DNA of 12,743 nucleotides. It comes from DAMCAP01 sp964369265 (lineage in GTDB: Bacteria; Bacillota; Clostridia; Oscillospirales; Ruminococcaceae). Where the stretch lies: positions 1 to 12,743 of the forward strand of contig CAYJEV010000053.1 in NCBI GenBank assembly GCA_964369265.1, given 5' to 3'. Each line of letters opens with the position of its first letter. Position 1 is the first letter of the stretch. The notes beneath the pieces were generated by a model. The model saw only the letters and a program-made list of their open reading frames with translations. It had not been told where the DNA came from and did no database searches. Below, piece by piece: positions 1 to 6,282 of the stretch. The position numbers and the translations under genes were made by a program.

Positions 1-43
1 TAATTCTAAATTATATATAACAATTTTACACATTTTATATGCT

Positions 44-72
44 TTGATACTAGTAAAAGAAAGTAATATAAA
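44..72 (+). promoter_or_regulatory. Candidate sigma-A promoter of the PHP phosphoesterase gene
   Basis: A -35 hexamer TTGATA (44-49) and a -10 hexamer TATAAA (67-72) each match the consensus at 5 of 6 positions and are separated by exactly 17 bases. Transcription would start near base 79, about 38 bases before the GTG start at 117. A perfect TATAAT also occurs at 74-79 but has no suitable -35 partner. The background is very AT-rich, so chance matches are possible. The rest of bases 1-116 shows no gene. Confidence 0.5.
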
Positions 73-116
73 CTATAATAAATTAAGAATAAAAAACTGC
101 GAAATGGAGCATTAGA

Positions 117-902
117 GTGAAAATATATGATCAACATGTCCACACTTTGCTATCTTATGATAGCAGAGAGAGCTTGGAAAGCTATATTGATATTATACTA
201 AAAGAGGGAATAGATACAATTGTAACAACAGAGCATATGGATTTAGGCTGTGCTTCAATGCATGATATGGATATCATTCCAGATTTTGTAATGCAAGATG
301 AGATTATTAAAAGCCTGTCAAAGAAGTATAATATAGATATATTAAAGGGAATAGAAGTGGGGTATAAAAAATCTCGCAAAGAGGACAGCGATAAAATAAT
401 TAAAGAACAGAGCTTTGATGTTGTGTTAATGTCTGTGCATGAAGATGAAGGAGATGCTTCGAGCGAGCAAAACTTATTATATAATCTTCCAGCTGAAAAA
501 GCCTATGCAAAATACATAGAGCTATACACTGATATGCTGATTGAGTGCGATGATTTTGATATAGTCGCCCATATAGATTATCTGCTTAGATATATTGGAA
601 GAGTTGATATTTCAAACCATGAACACGCCCTTAAAAAGCTGATGAAGCTTATTATAGCTAAGAAAAAGGCTCTGGAGTTTAACACAAGATTTATCTATAA
701 ATACAACAATACTAGCTATCTTGAATACTTGTTCACTCTTTATTACGAGCTTGGAGGCAGAAGGGTATCGCTTGGTAGTGATTGTCATAGTAAAGATACA
801 TATAAGGCTGGCTTCGACACTGCAATTGCTTTGCTAAAAAAGATTGGCTTTACTGAGCTGTGCTTATATAAGAAAAGGAAAGAATTTAGAGTTGGAATTT
901 AA
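117..902 (+). CDS. hisK: PHP-domain phosphoesterase, histidinol-phosphatase (HisK/HisJ) family
   Basis: This 261-residue protein is a PHP (polymerase and histidinol phosphatase) domain hydrolase. The residues expected to bind the metal cluster are all visible: H7 and H9 (DQHVH), H40 (TEH), E80 (GIEVGY), H108 (SVHE), H152 (AHID), and D222 and H224 (GSDCH). The length and motif order fit the HisK/HisJ family, which removes phosphate from L-histidinol phosphate in histidine synthesis. It acts in the cytoplasm; no signal peptide or membrane segment is seen. The start is GTG, preceded by GGAG at 106-109 with a 7-base spacer. No other his gene is in the window, so the histidinol phosphate substrate is inferred from family only. 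It could equally be a PHP phosphatase acting on another small phosphoester. It is convergent with the rnf operon. Confidence 0.8.
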   Translation: MKIYDQHVHTLLSYDSRESLESYIDIILKEGIDTIVTTEHMDLGCASMHDMDIIPDFVMQDEIIKSLSKKYNIDILKGIEVGYKKSRKEDSDKIIKEQSFDVVLMSVHEDEGDASSEQNLLYNLPAEKAYAKYIELYTDMLIECDDFDIVAHIDYLLRYIGRVDISNHEHALKKLMKLIIAKKKALEFNTRFIYKYNNTSYLEYLFTLYYELGGRRVSLGSDCHSKDTYKAGFDTAIALLKKIGFTELCLYKKRKEFRVGI

Positions 903-929
903 ATAGCTTAGATGCAGTAGTTATAATGG

Positions 930-965
930 AAAAAGGGTGTGGTTTGAAAAGTGACCACACCCTTT
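930..965 (-). terminator. Terminator hairpin between hisK and rnfB, probably serving the rnf operon
   Basis: A perfect 12-bp stem pairs 932-943 with 954-965 around a 10-base loop. Read on the minus strand, the GC-rich part of the stem (ending in CCC) is followed by five Ts (934-930), the layout of an intrinsic terminator for rnfB about 106 bases away. On the plus strand only three Ts follow, so termination of hisK here would be weaker. Confidence 0.65.
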
Positions 966-968
966 GCC

Positions 969-1005
969 ATATTGCTATGTAAAAAGAAAAGACGAATAGC
1001 AATAT
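969..1005. other. Second hairpin in the hisK-rnfB intergenic region
   Basis: Perfect 10-bp complementary arms at 969-978 (ATATTGCTAT) and 996-1005 enclose a 17-base A-rich loop. No T-tract follows on either strand, so it is not a standard terminator. It sits three bases from the terminator stem at 932-965 and could protect the 3' end of the rnf transcript. That role is inference. Confidence 0.4.
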
Positions 1006-1070
1006 ACTATCCGCCCCTCTTCATTATTTACTTTTCTTCTTCACTTAAGAATAATCGAAATGTATAAATA

Positions 1071-1865
1071 TTATTTCTTAGATGTTAAAATAGCCTTAGT
1101 CGGGCAATTTGTAACGCATTCATTGCAACCAGTACATAAGCTTTGATCAATCTTGGCTAAGAAGTTTTCAACCTTAACTGCCTCGTTAGGACATACTTTT
1201 GTACATTTCATGCATCCAATACACGCAACCTTACAATTCTTTCTTGCAACTGCGCCCTTGTCGTTTGAATTACAAGATACAACAGTTGTTGTCTTAGCTG
1301 GCAGTATCTCAATTACATTCTTAGGGCAGGTTTTAACACAAACGCCACAACCCACACATAAATTTTTGTCTATATACGCAAGTCCGTTTGAAACGCAAAT
1401 AGCATCATAAGGGCAGGCAACTGCACAGTCGCCAAGACCTAAACAACCAAATGAACAAGCAGATTTTCCGCCATAAAAACGCTTACTATCAGCACAAGTC
1501 TTTGCGCCTGTGTACTGCATTTTGTCAGAGCAGTTCTCGCTATGTCCTTGACAACGCACAACAGCTATCTTTTTCTCAACAGCCGCAAAAGCTCCTCCTA
1601 ATACACCACTAAGACCCTTTGCTGTATCATTTCCGCCAGGTATACAAAGGCTTGTAGATAAGCTCTTGTCTTTGTTTAACGCCTCAGCATAGCTATCGCA
1701 GCTTGCAAATCCGCAAGCGCCGCAGTTCGCTCCAGGCAGTTCTGCTCTTAAAAGCAGATATCTTTCATCAACTGGCACAGCCATTACTTTAGAGGCAACA
1801 GCAAGCACCAAGCCAGACACTAAGCCAACACCTGATATTATTCCAACAGGAAGTAACATTGACAT
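1071..1865 (-). CDS. rnfB: Rnf complex subunit RnfB (polyferredoxin)
   Basis: RnfB is the iron-sulfur subunit that takes electrons from reduced ferredoxin in the membrane-bound ferredoxin:NAD+ oxidoreductase. The 264-residue protein begins with a hydrophobic anchor (about 4-30). Next comes the RnfB-type four-cysteine Fe-S domain (C48, C51, C56, C74). Four ferredoxin-like CxxC clusters follow: C137/141/147/151, C170/173/176/180, C215/218/221/225 and C244/247/250/254. The first of these has wider cysteine spacing than the other three. Additional cysteines at 105, 112 and 124 lie in the linker. The start is ATG with GGAGGAG eight bases upstream, 15 bases after rnfA. It is the last gene of the operon, as is usual in clostridial rnfCDGEAB clusters. 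Confidence 0.96.
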   Translation of the reverse strand: MSMLLPVGIISGVGLVSGLVLAVASKVMAVPVDERYLLLRAELPGANCGACGFASCDSYAEALNKDKSLSTSLCIPGGNDTAKGLSGVLGGAFAAVEKKIAVVRCQGHSENCSDKMQYTGAKTCADSKRFYGGKSACSFGCLGLGDCAVACPYDAICVSNGLAYIDKNLCVGCGVCVKTCPKNVIEILPAKTTTVVSCNSNDKGAVARKNCKVACIGCMKCTKVCPNEAVKVENFLAKIDQSLCTGCNECVTNCPTKAILTSKK

Positions 1866-1880
1866 TGTATATTCTCCTCC

Positions 1881-2471
1881 CTATGCAAATAAATTTGTTA
1901 CAACACCAGCAAATCCCATAAATGAAAGGGAAACGATGGATGCTGCTACTAATGTGATTGGTATTCCCTTAAAGCTTTCAGGAGGATTGCTGTTTTCCAT
2001 TCTCTCACGAACGCCAGAAAATAACAGCATCGCTAACATAAAGCCAAAACCAGCTCCTAAACCATTAACAATTGCCTCTAAAAAGTTAAAGCCGTTGTCA
2101 ATATTAAGCATTGTAGCACCAAGCACTGCACAGTTAGTTGTGATTAGTGGTAGGTAAATGCCAAGGGATTTATGAAGCGCTGGGATGTATTTTTTAAGGG
2201 CAATTTCAACTAACTGCACAACAGAAGCTATTACAAGAATAAACACAACTGTTATTAGATAGTCAAGATTGTTTGGGACTAATAAAAAGCTATTTATAGG
2301 CCATGTCACTGCGCTCGCTATTACCATAACGAAAATAACAGCAGCACTCATTCCTAAAGCAGATTCTGTCTTTTTAGATACTCCTAAAAACGGACAAATA
2401 CCTAAAAACTTTGTAAGAACAAAGTTCTCAACAAGAATAGCACTAAATAATATTACTAAAAATTCACTCAT
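1881..2471 (-). CDS. rnfA: Rnf complex integral membrane subunit RnfA
   Basis: This 196-residue, very hydrophobic protein has about six membrane segments and is the RnfA/NqrE-type subunit of the ion-pumping Rnf complex. It carries the two family cysteines, C26 (GICPFLG) and C114 (TTNCAVLG). In the family these, with the matching pair in the sister subunit RnfE, hold a membrane-embedded [2Fe-2S] cluster between RnfA and RnfE. The ATG overlaps the rnfE stop in a TAATG arrangement, which suggests coupled translation. The Shine-Dalgarno sequence AAGGAGG lies inside the last codons of rnfE. Like RnfE, it is inverted-topology paralog material; both belong to one Pfam family. Confidence 0.96.
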   Translation of the reverse strand: MSEFLVILFSAILVENFVLTKFLGICPFLGVSKKTESALGMSAAVIFVMVIASAVTWPINSFLLVPNNLDYLITVVFILVIASVVQLVEIALKKYIPALHKSLGIYLPLITTNCAVLGATMLNIDNGFNFLEAIVNGLGAGFGFMLAMLLFSGVRERMENSNPPESFKGIPITLVAASIVSLSFMGFAGVVTNLFA

Positions 2472-3145
2472 TACTCACATGCCTCCTTACCGCAAGATTT
2501 GCTGTTAGGGCAACCCTCACAACCAAACTCTTTCTTCTTTATTGCCTTACCATTTGTTAATTTGTTTACAAGAGCTATCAAACAGCCAAACACAAAGAAT
2601 CCGCCAGGAGCTGCTGTGAACACACTAATTGTTGGCATTACACTTGAGAAATCAATAACCAAAGGTGTGCCAGCAAGAATAGTTGCAGAACCGAAGAATT
2701 CTCTTATTGTAGCCATAATGAATAGGGCAAGTGTAAAGCCTAGTCCCATTCCTATTGCATCCAGCGCAGAGTCAACAACATTGTTTTTGCTCGCAAACAT
2801 CTCTGCTCTACCAAGCACAATACAGTTAACAACGATTAGAGGGAGGAAGATACCTAGTGAAGCGTTTAAGTCTTGGAAAAATGCCTCAACAAGCATCTGA
2901 ACCACTGTTACAAATCCAGCGATTACAACTATATAACAAGGAATTCTAACCTTGTCTGGGATTATATTTTTTAGCAGTGAAATGAAGATATTAGCTCCTA
3001 AAAGAACTAAAGTAGTCGCAAGACCCATTCCAATACCATTTACGCCTTGTGAAGTCACCGCAAGTGCTGGACAAGTACCAAGAAGCAGTACAAGCACAGG
3101 ATTTTCTTTAATTAAGCCTTTGGTTACAATTGACATTTTACTCAC
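2471..3145 (-). CDS. rnfE: Rnf complex integral membrane subunit RnfE, with a cysteine-rich C-terminal tail
   Basis: This 224-residue polytopic membrane protein is homologous to RnfA and belongs to the RnfE/NqrD family. The family cysteines C25 (GTCPALAV) and C108 (VVNCIVLG) would help hold the membrane [2Fe-2S] cluster. After the last membrane segment comes a lysine-rich stretch and then a tail with C209, C212, C218 and C223, a possible metal-binding site not needed for the core fold. The start chosen is GTG at 3145, because GGAGG lies nine bases upstream; an ATG three codons later would be 18 bases from it. The Shine-Dalgarno sequence sits within the final codons of rnfG, two bases separate the genes, and the stop overlaps the rnfA start. 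Confidence 0.95.
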   Translation of the reverse strand: MSKMSIVTKGLIKENPVLVLLLGTCPALAVTSQGVNGIGMGLATTLVLLGANIFISLLKNIIPDKVRIPCYIVVIAGFVTVVQMLVEAFFQDLNASLGIFLPLIVVNCIVLGRAEMFASKNNVVDSALDAIGMGLGFTLALFIMATIREFFGSATILAGTPLVIDFSSVMPTISVFTAAPGGFFVFGCLIALVNKLTNGKAIKKKEFGCEGCPNSKSCGKEACE

Positions 3146-3147
3146 TT

Positions 3148-3708
3148 CTAGTTACCTCCTTCCATAACTTTATAGCCTTCAAAAGCTATCTTTAGATTGT
3201 TAGCAATAGCAATAGATGTTTTTGTTGCTCCAGCAACTGCATCCACAGGAACACTATCGCCAGCCTCAGTTTGAAGCTCAATTCCAAAAGCAGCGGCGTT
3301 TTTGCCAGTAAACTGAGATAGGTACTCATCATTTATTACATTTGTACCAATGCCTTGTGTTTCAGTATGATTAAGCACCTTAACCATTACAACTGTTCCA
3401 TCAGCAGAAATTCCAGTCATAACATTAACTGCTCCGCCATAGCCAGTTGCTGTGCTAGAAACAACTGAACCAACACCATTATTGGCAGTGTACATCTCGA
3501 CAACACCCTCTGGAAGCTCTCCCTCATACTTTGTAAAGCCTTCAGCCTCTGGAAGAACTTCTTGCCTTGCAGCTTCTGCTATTATTCTGTTATTTTCATC
3601 AATAATCGGAGTTGTTTGTTGCTCTGTTAAAGCTAAAGCACCAGTTACAACTGCACAAATAACTACAAGCACCATTGTTGGCTTAATATAATCATTAAAA
3701 GCATTCAT
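3148..3708 (-). CDS. rnfG: Rnf complex flavoprotein subunit RnfG
   Basis: This 186-residue protein has one N-terminal membrane anchor (about 10-28) and an extracytoplasmic FMN-binding domain. In the RnfG/NqrC family, FMN is attached covalently to a threonine in an SGAT-type motif by the ApbE transferase. Here the motif is DAVAGAT, with D156 and the expected acceptor T162. The family signature TETQGIG occurs at 115-121. The role is electron transfer within the Rnf complex. The ATG overlaps the rnfD stop (TAATG), and GGAGG lies in the last codons of rnfD. The alanine at the usual serine/threonine position of the motif is noted separately. Confidence 0.96.
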   Translation of the reverse strand: MNAFNDYIKPTMVLVVICAVVTGALALTEQQTTPIIDENNRIIAEAARQEVLPEAEGFTKYEGELPEGVVEMYTANNGVGSVVSSTATGYGGAVNVMTGISADGTVVMVKVLNHTETQGIGTNVINDEYLSQFTGKNAAAFGIELQTEAGDSVPVDAVAGATKTSIAIANNLKIAFEGYKVMEGGN

Positions 3709-4679
3709 TATTTGCCACCTCCGAAAGGTTTAGTGTATGTGTATCTAATGATTAGTGGAGTTGCGATATTCATTAGAAGAATTGCAAAAGAAACGCCTTC
3801 TGGGAAGTTTCCATAAACTCTTATAATAACTGTTAATATACCACAACCAATACCAAAGATTATTCTACCATTTGTTGTTGCTGGAGAAGTAACATAGTCT
3901 GTTGCCATGAAGAAAGCCCCTAGCATTAAGCCGCCACCAAGCAGTTGATACATTGGTGCTTGACCTAACAACGCTGTTAATACAAATACTGTACCAATAA
4001 AAGTTACAGGTATGATTGGTGAGATTACCTTTCTGTATATTAAGTAAACACCGCCCAAAATTAGCGCAAGGGCAGATGTTTCGCCCAAAGAACCGCCAAT
4101 ATTACCAATGAACATATCAAGTATAGATGGAAGCATTGTAGCTGGATCTCCAGCGCTTATTGTAGCAGAAGTTTTTGCAGCCATAAGCCCAGCATCAGTA
4201 GCTAAAATAGCCATTGGAGTTGCTCCAGCAACTAAATCTGTGCCATTTGGTATAACCCAGTTAGTCATTTCAGCGCCAAAAGAAGCTGTTAGAACGACAC
4301 GAGCTGTAATTGCAGGGTTTGCAAAGTTTTTGCCGATGCCTCCAAAAAGTTGCTTAACAACAACAATTGCCACAATACAACCAAAAACTGCAATCCATAG
4401 AGGAATTGTCACAGGAAGGTTAAACGCTAGAAGCACACCAGTTATTACAGCAGAAAAATCAGTTATTGTAATAGGTCTGTTAGTTAGCTTTTGAAACCCC
4501 CATTCACTAGCAACACACGAAACAACACAAACTGCTATTACCAGAGCTGCCCTTAAACCAAATACATACACACTCATGAATAAAGCAGGAAGAAGCGCAA
4601 TAACAACATCACGCATTATATGACCAGTATCCTCTCCGCATTTTATATGCGGGGCAGGAGAAACCATCAATTTATTCAA
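3708..4679 (-). CDS. rnfD: Rnf complex membrane flavoprotein subunit RnfD
   Basis: RnfD (NqrB family) is a polytopic membrane protein that carries covalent FMN and is thought to form part of the ion path. The protein is hydrophobic almost throughout, with a soluble stretch near the flavin motif DLVAGATPM; T154 is the expected FMN acceptor, numbered from the start chosen here. A GTG at 4688 gives three more residues, but the Shine-Dalgarno AAGGAG (4688-4693) overlaps that GTG and leaves no spacer. The TTG at 4677-4679 has an ideal 8-base spacer, so I use it, giving 323 residues. A later ATG (4665-4667) would be 20 bases away. The stop overlaps the rnfG start. Confidence 0.93.
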   Translation of the reverse strand: MNKLMVSPAPHIKCGEDTGHIMRDVVIALLPALFMSVYVFGLRAALVIAVCVVSCVASEWGFQKLTNRPITITDFSAVITGVLLAFNLPVTIPLWIAVFGCIVAIVVVKQLFGGIGKNFANPAITARVVLTASFGAEMTNWVIPNGTDLVAGATPMAILATDAGLMAAKTSATISAGDPATMLPSILDMFIGNIGGSLGETSALALILGGVYLIYRKVISPIIPVTFIGTVFVLTALLGQAPMYQLLGGGLMLGAFFMATDYVTSPATTNGRIIFGIGCGILTVIIRVYGNFPEGVSFAILLMNIATPLIIRYTYTKPFGGGK

Positions 4680-4687
4680 TTTTATCA

Positions 4688-4693
4688 CTCCTT
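4688..4693 (-). promoter_or_regulatory. Ribosome binding site that fixes the rnfD start
   Basis: On the minus strand AAGGAG overlaps both the rnfC stop codon (4692-4694) and the G of the upstream GTG candidate. It is eight bases from TTG at 4679. The placement favours the TTG start and suggests that rnfD translation is coupled to termination of rnfC. Confidence 0.6.
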
Positions 4694-5987
4694 ATTTACT
4701 ATTAAACTCTCTTAAAAATGCCTTAGCTGCCTTATTTGTGTCAGCTAGCTCTTTTCTAGCAGGACATACATAAGAACAACATCCACATTCCATACAAATA
4801 TTAAGCTTGAGCTTGTTTAAAGCCTCTCCATCTTTTCGATTATATGCCCTTAAAAGCTCAACAGGCATTAGATTAAATGGACAAGCTGAAATACATCTTC
4901 CGCAATGAATACAATCTGTTTCTTTTGGAAGGGTTGCTTTTTCTTTATCAAATGCAAGTATAGCATTGTTATTTTTAAGTATTGGAGAGTCTAAGTCGTA
5001 AACTGTTATACCCATCATTGGACCGCCCATCAATACCTTAGCAATCTCTGCCTTTGTTCCTCCAGCTTGCTCAATTAAATGAGAAATTGGAGTGCCAAGA
5101 GGAACGATATAGTTGCCTGGATTTTTTATAGCAGAGCCATCTAATGTTAGCACTTTTTCGACTAAAGGCTTTCCTGTCTTAATATATTCTGCTAAAAAAG
5201 CTATAGAAGTTATGTTCATAACAACGCAACCAACATCAAGAGGAAGCTTGCCTTCTGCGATAATTCTGCCTGTTGTGTTATAAACCATAACTTTCTCTGC
5301 GCCTTGAGGATAGCTTGAAGGCACTTCAACTATCTCTGCAATATTAGAGCATGCTTCTTTAAGCTTTTTGATGCCCTTTGGCTTGTTGCTTTCAACAACA
5401 ATTTTAGCAAACTCAATGCCAAGATATTTCTTTACAAGCTCAACGCCTTCCTTAACAAACTCAGCCTTGTCCAGCATTGTTCGATTGTCAGAAGTGATAT
5501 AAGGCTCGCATTCTGCACCATTGATAATTAGTGTGTCCACTTTTTTATCAGGAGGAACTGAAAGCTTAACTGAAGCAGGGAAACCAGCTCCACCAAGCCC
5601 AACAAGCCCAGAAGCTGCAACAGCTTTTATAAACTCCTCTTTTGTTGTAACAACTGGTGGGACAACATTTTCGCTAAGCTCCATCAGACCATCGGATGTT
5701 ATAACAACAGCTTGTGCAGACATGCCATTTGACATTAACATGCTTTCAATAGCTGTTACTTTTCCTGAAACACTCGCATGAATTGGAGCGCTTACAAATC
5801 CTGATTGTGCGCCTACAACATCACCAATCTTAACTAAGTCGCCAATTTTAACATTTAAATCGGCTGGTTTACCAATATGTTGTGCAAGCGAAATAACTAC
5901 TTTTTCTGATGGTGGTATTCTTACTGGCGCTTTGTCCACTGTATTTTTAAAATGTGGTACACCAATAGAATTTAAAAATTTTCTCAA
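4692..5987 (-). CDS. rnfC: Rnf complex NADH-binding subunit RnfC
   Basis: RnfC is the peripheral subunit that reduces NAD+ with electrons passed through the complex. The 431-residue protein has an N-terminal lipoyl-like/barrel region. A Complex I 51-kDa-type nucleotide and FMN domain follows, with GLGGAGFP (130-137) and INGAECEPY (155-163). An SLBB-like segment lies around 275-330. Two [4Fe-4S] ferredoxin motifs complete it: C359/362/365/369 and C398/401/404/408. The start is TTG, supported by GGAGG at 5995-5999 with a 7-base spacer; no ATG occurs in frame for about 80 codons. It is the first gene of the operon, as expected for the clostridial order. The length is close to the usual clostridial size. 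Confidence 0.96.
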   Translation of the reverse strand: MRKFLNSIGVPHFKNTVDKAPVRIPPSEKVVISLAQHIGKPADLNVKIGDLVKIGDVVGAQSGFVSAPIHASVSGKVTAIESMLMSNGMSAQAVVITSDGLMELSENVVPPVVTTKEEFIKAVAASGLVGLGGAGFPASVKLSVPPDKKVDTLIINGAECEPYITSDNRTMLDKAEFVKEGVELVKKYLGIEFAKIVVESNKPKGIKKLKEACSNIAEIVEVPSSYPQGAEKVMVYNTTGRIIAEGKLPLDVGCVVMNITSIAFLAEYIKTGKPLVEKVLTLDGSAIKNPGNYIVPLGTPISHLIEQAGGTKAEIAKVLMGGPMMGITVYDLDSPILKNNNAILAFDKEKATLPKETDCIHCGRCISACPFNLMPVELLRAYNRKDGEALNKLKLNICMECGCCSYVCPARKELADTNKAAKAFLREFNSK

Positions 5988-6041
5988 AATTCTTCCTCCA
6001 AACTAAATATAATACCTTAATTTTTATATACGGCTCTTAAT

Positions 6042-6070
6042 AATATAACATACAATTTTGGAAAAATAAA
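6042..6070 (-). promoter_or_regulatory. Weak candidate promoter of the rnf operon
   Basis: On the minus strand an extended -10 element TGTTATATT (6050-6042) lies 17 bases from a poor -35, TTTATT (6070-6065). Transcription would begin near 6035, about 48 bases before the TTG of rnfC. The whole region is AT-rich, and no other hexamer pair fits better. The rest of the 295-base divergent region contains no plausible gene. Confidence 0.33.
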
Positions 6071-6073
6071 GGC

Positions 6074-6165
6074 TTGTTTAGTAAATTGTACAAAAATCAA
6101 CATAAATACACCCCCAGTTTATCGCTGTTTTGTAGAATCTTTTAATACTGTTAATTAGTAAACAA
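6074..6165. repeat. 11-bp inverted repeat in the rnfC-selA divergent region
   Basis: TTGTTTAGTAA at 6074-6084 is repeated in inverted orientation at 6155-6165 (TTAGTAAACAA), with one central mismatch. The arms are 70 bases apart, which is too far for a compact hairpin. One copy lies just upstream of the proposed rnf -35; the other lies about 60 bases before the proposed selA -35. Each could be a half-site or a whole operator for a shared regulator, but no known operator matches well. Confidence 0.4.
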
Positions 6166-6224
6166 AGTTTTCTTTATAAGCGACTAAATTTTTGAGATTT
6201 TTAATGTTTTTTTGCTTTTAACTA

Positions 6225-6253
6225 TAGAAATCAAAGAAGATTTAGGGTAAAAT
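6225..6253 (+). promoter_or_regulatory. Candidate promoter of the selA-selB operon
   Basis: TAGAAA (6225-6230, 4 of 6 matches) and TAAAAT (6248-6253, 5 of 6) are 17 bases apart. Transcription would start near 6260, giving a leader of about 23 bases that contains the selA ribosome binding site. Support is modest because of the base composition. Confidence 0.38.
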
Positions 6254-6282
6254 TAAGAAAGAAAAATAGAAGGAGTGTAACA

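Noticed and set aside
880..1010. Minus-strand small ORF of about 38 codons starting at TTG near 1002 behind a GAGGGG stretch, ending within hisK.
   Set aside because: It runs straight through both hairpins and the probable rnf terminator, and uses a weak start. Its sequence has no recognisable protein character. It looks like chance.
1153..1410. Plus-strand open frames over the rnf operon (for example 1153-1410, 2499-2900, 4108-4494).
   Set aside because: They are antisense to well-supported rnf genes, lack ribosome binding sites and have no protein features of their own.
6074..6093. Possible Rex operator upstream of rnf, TTGT and ACAA half-sites.
   Set aside because: The half-sites are 20 bases end to end rather than the 18 of the Rex consensus, and the inner bases do not match. 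Kept only as part of the inverted-repeat observation.
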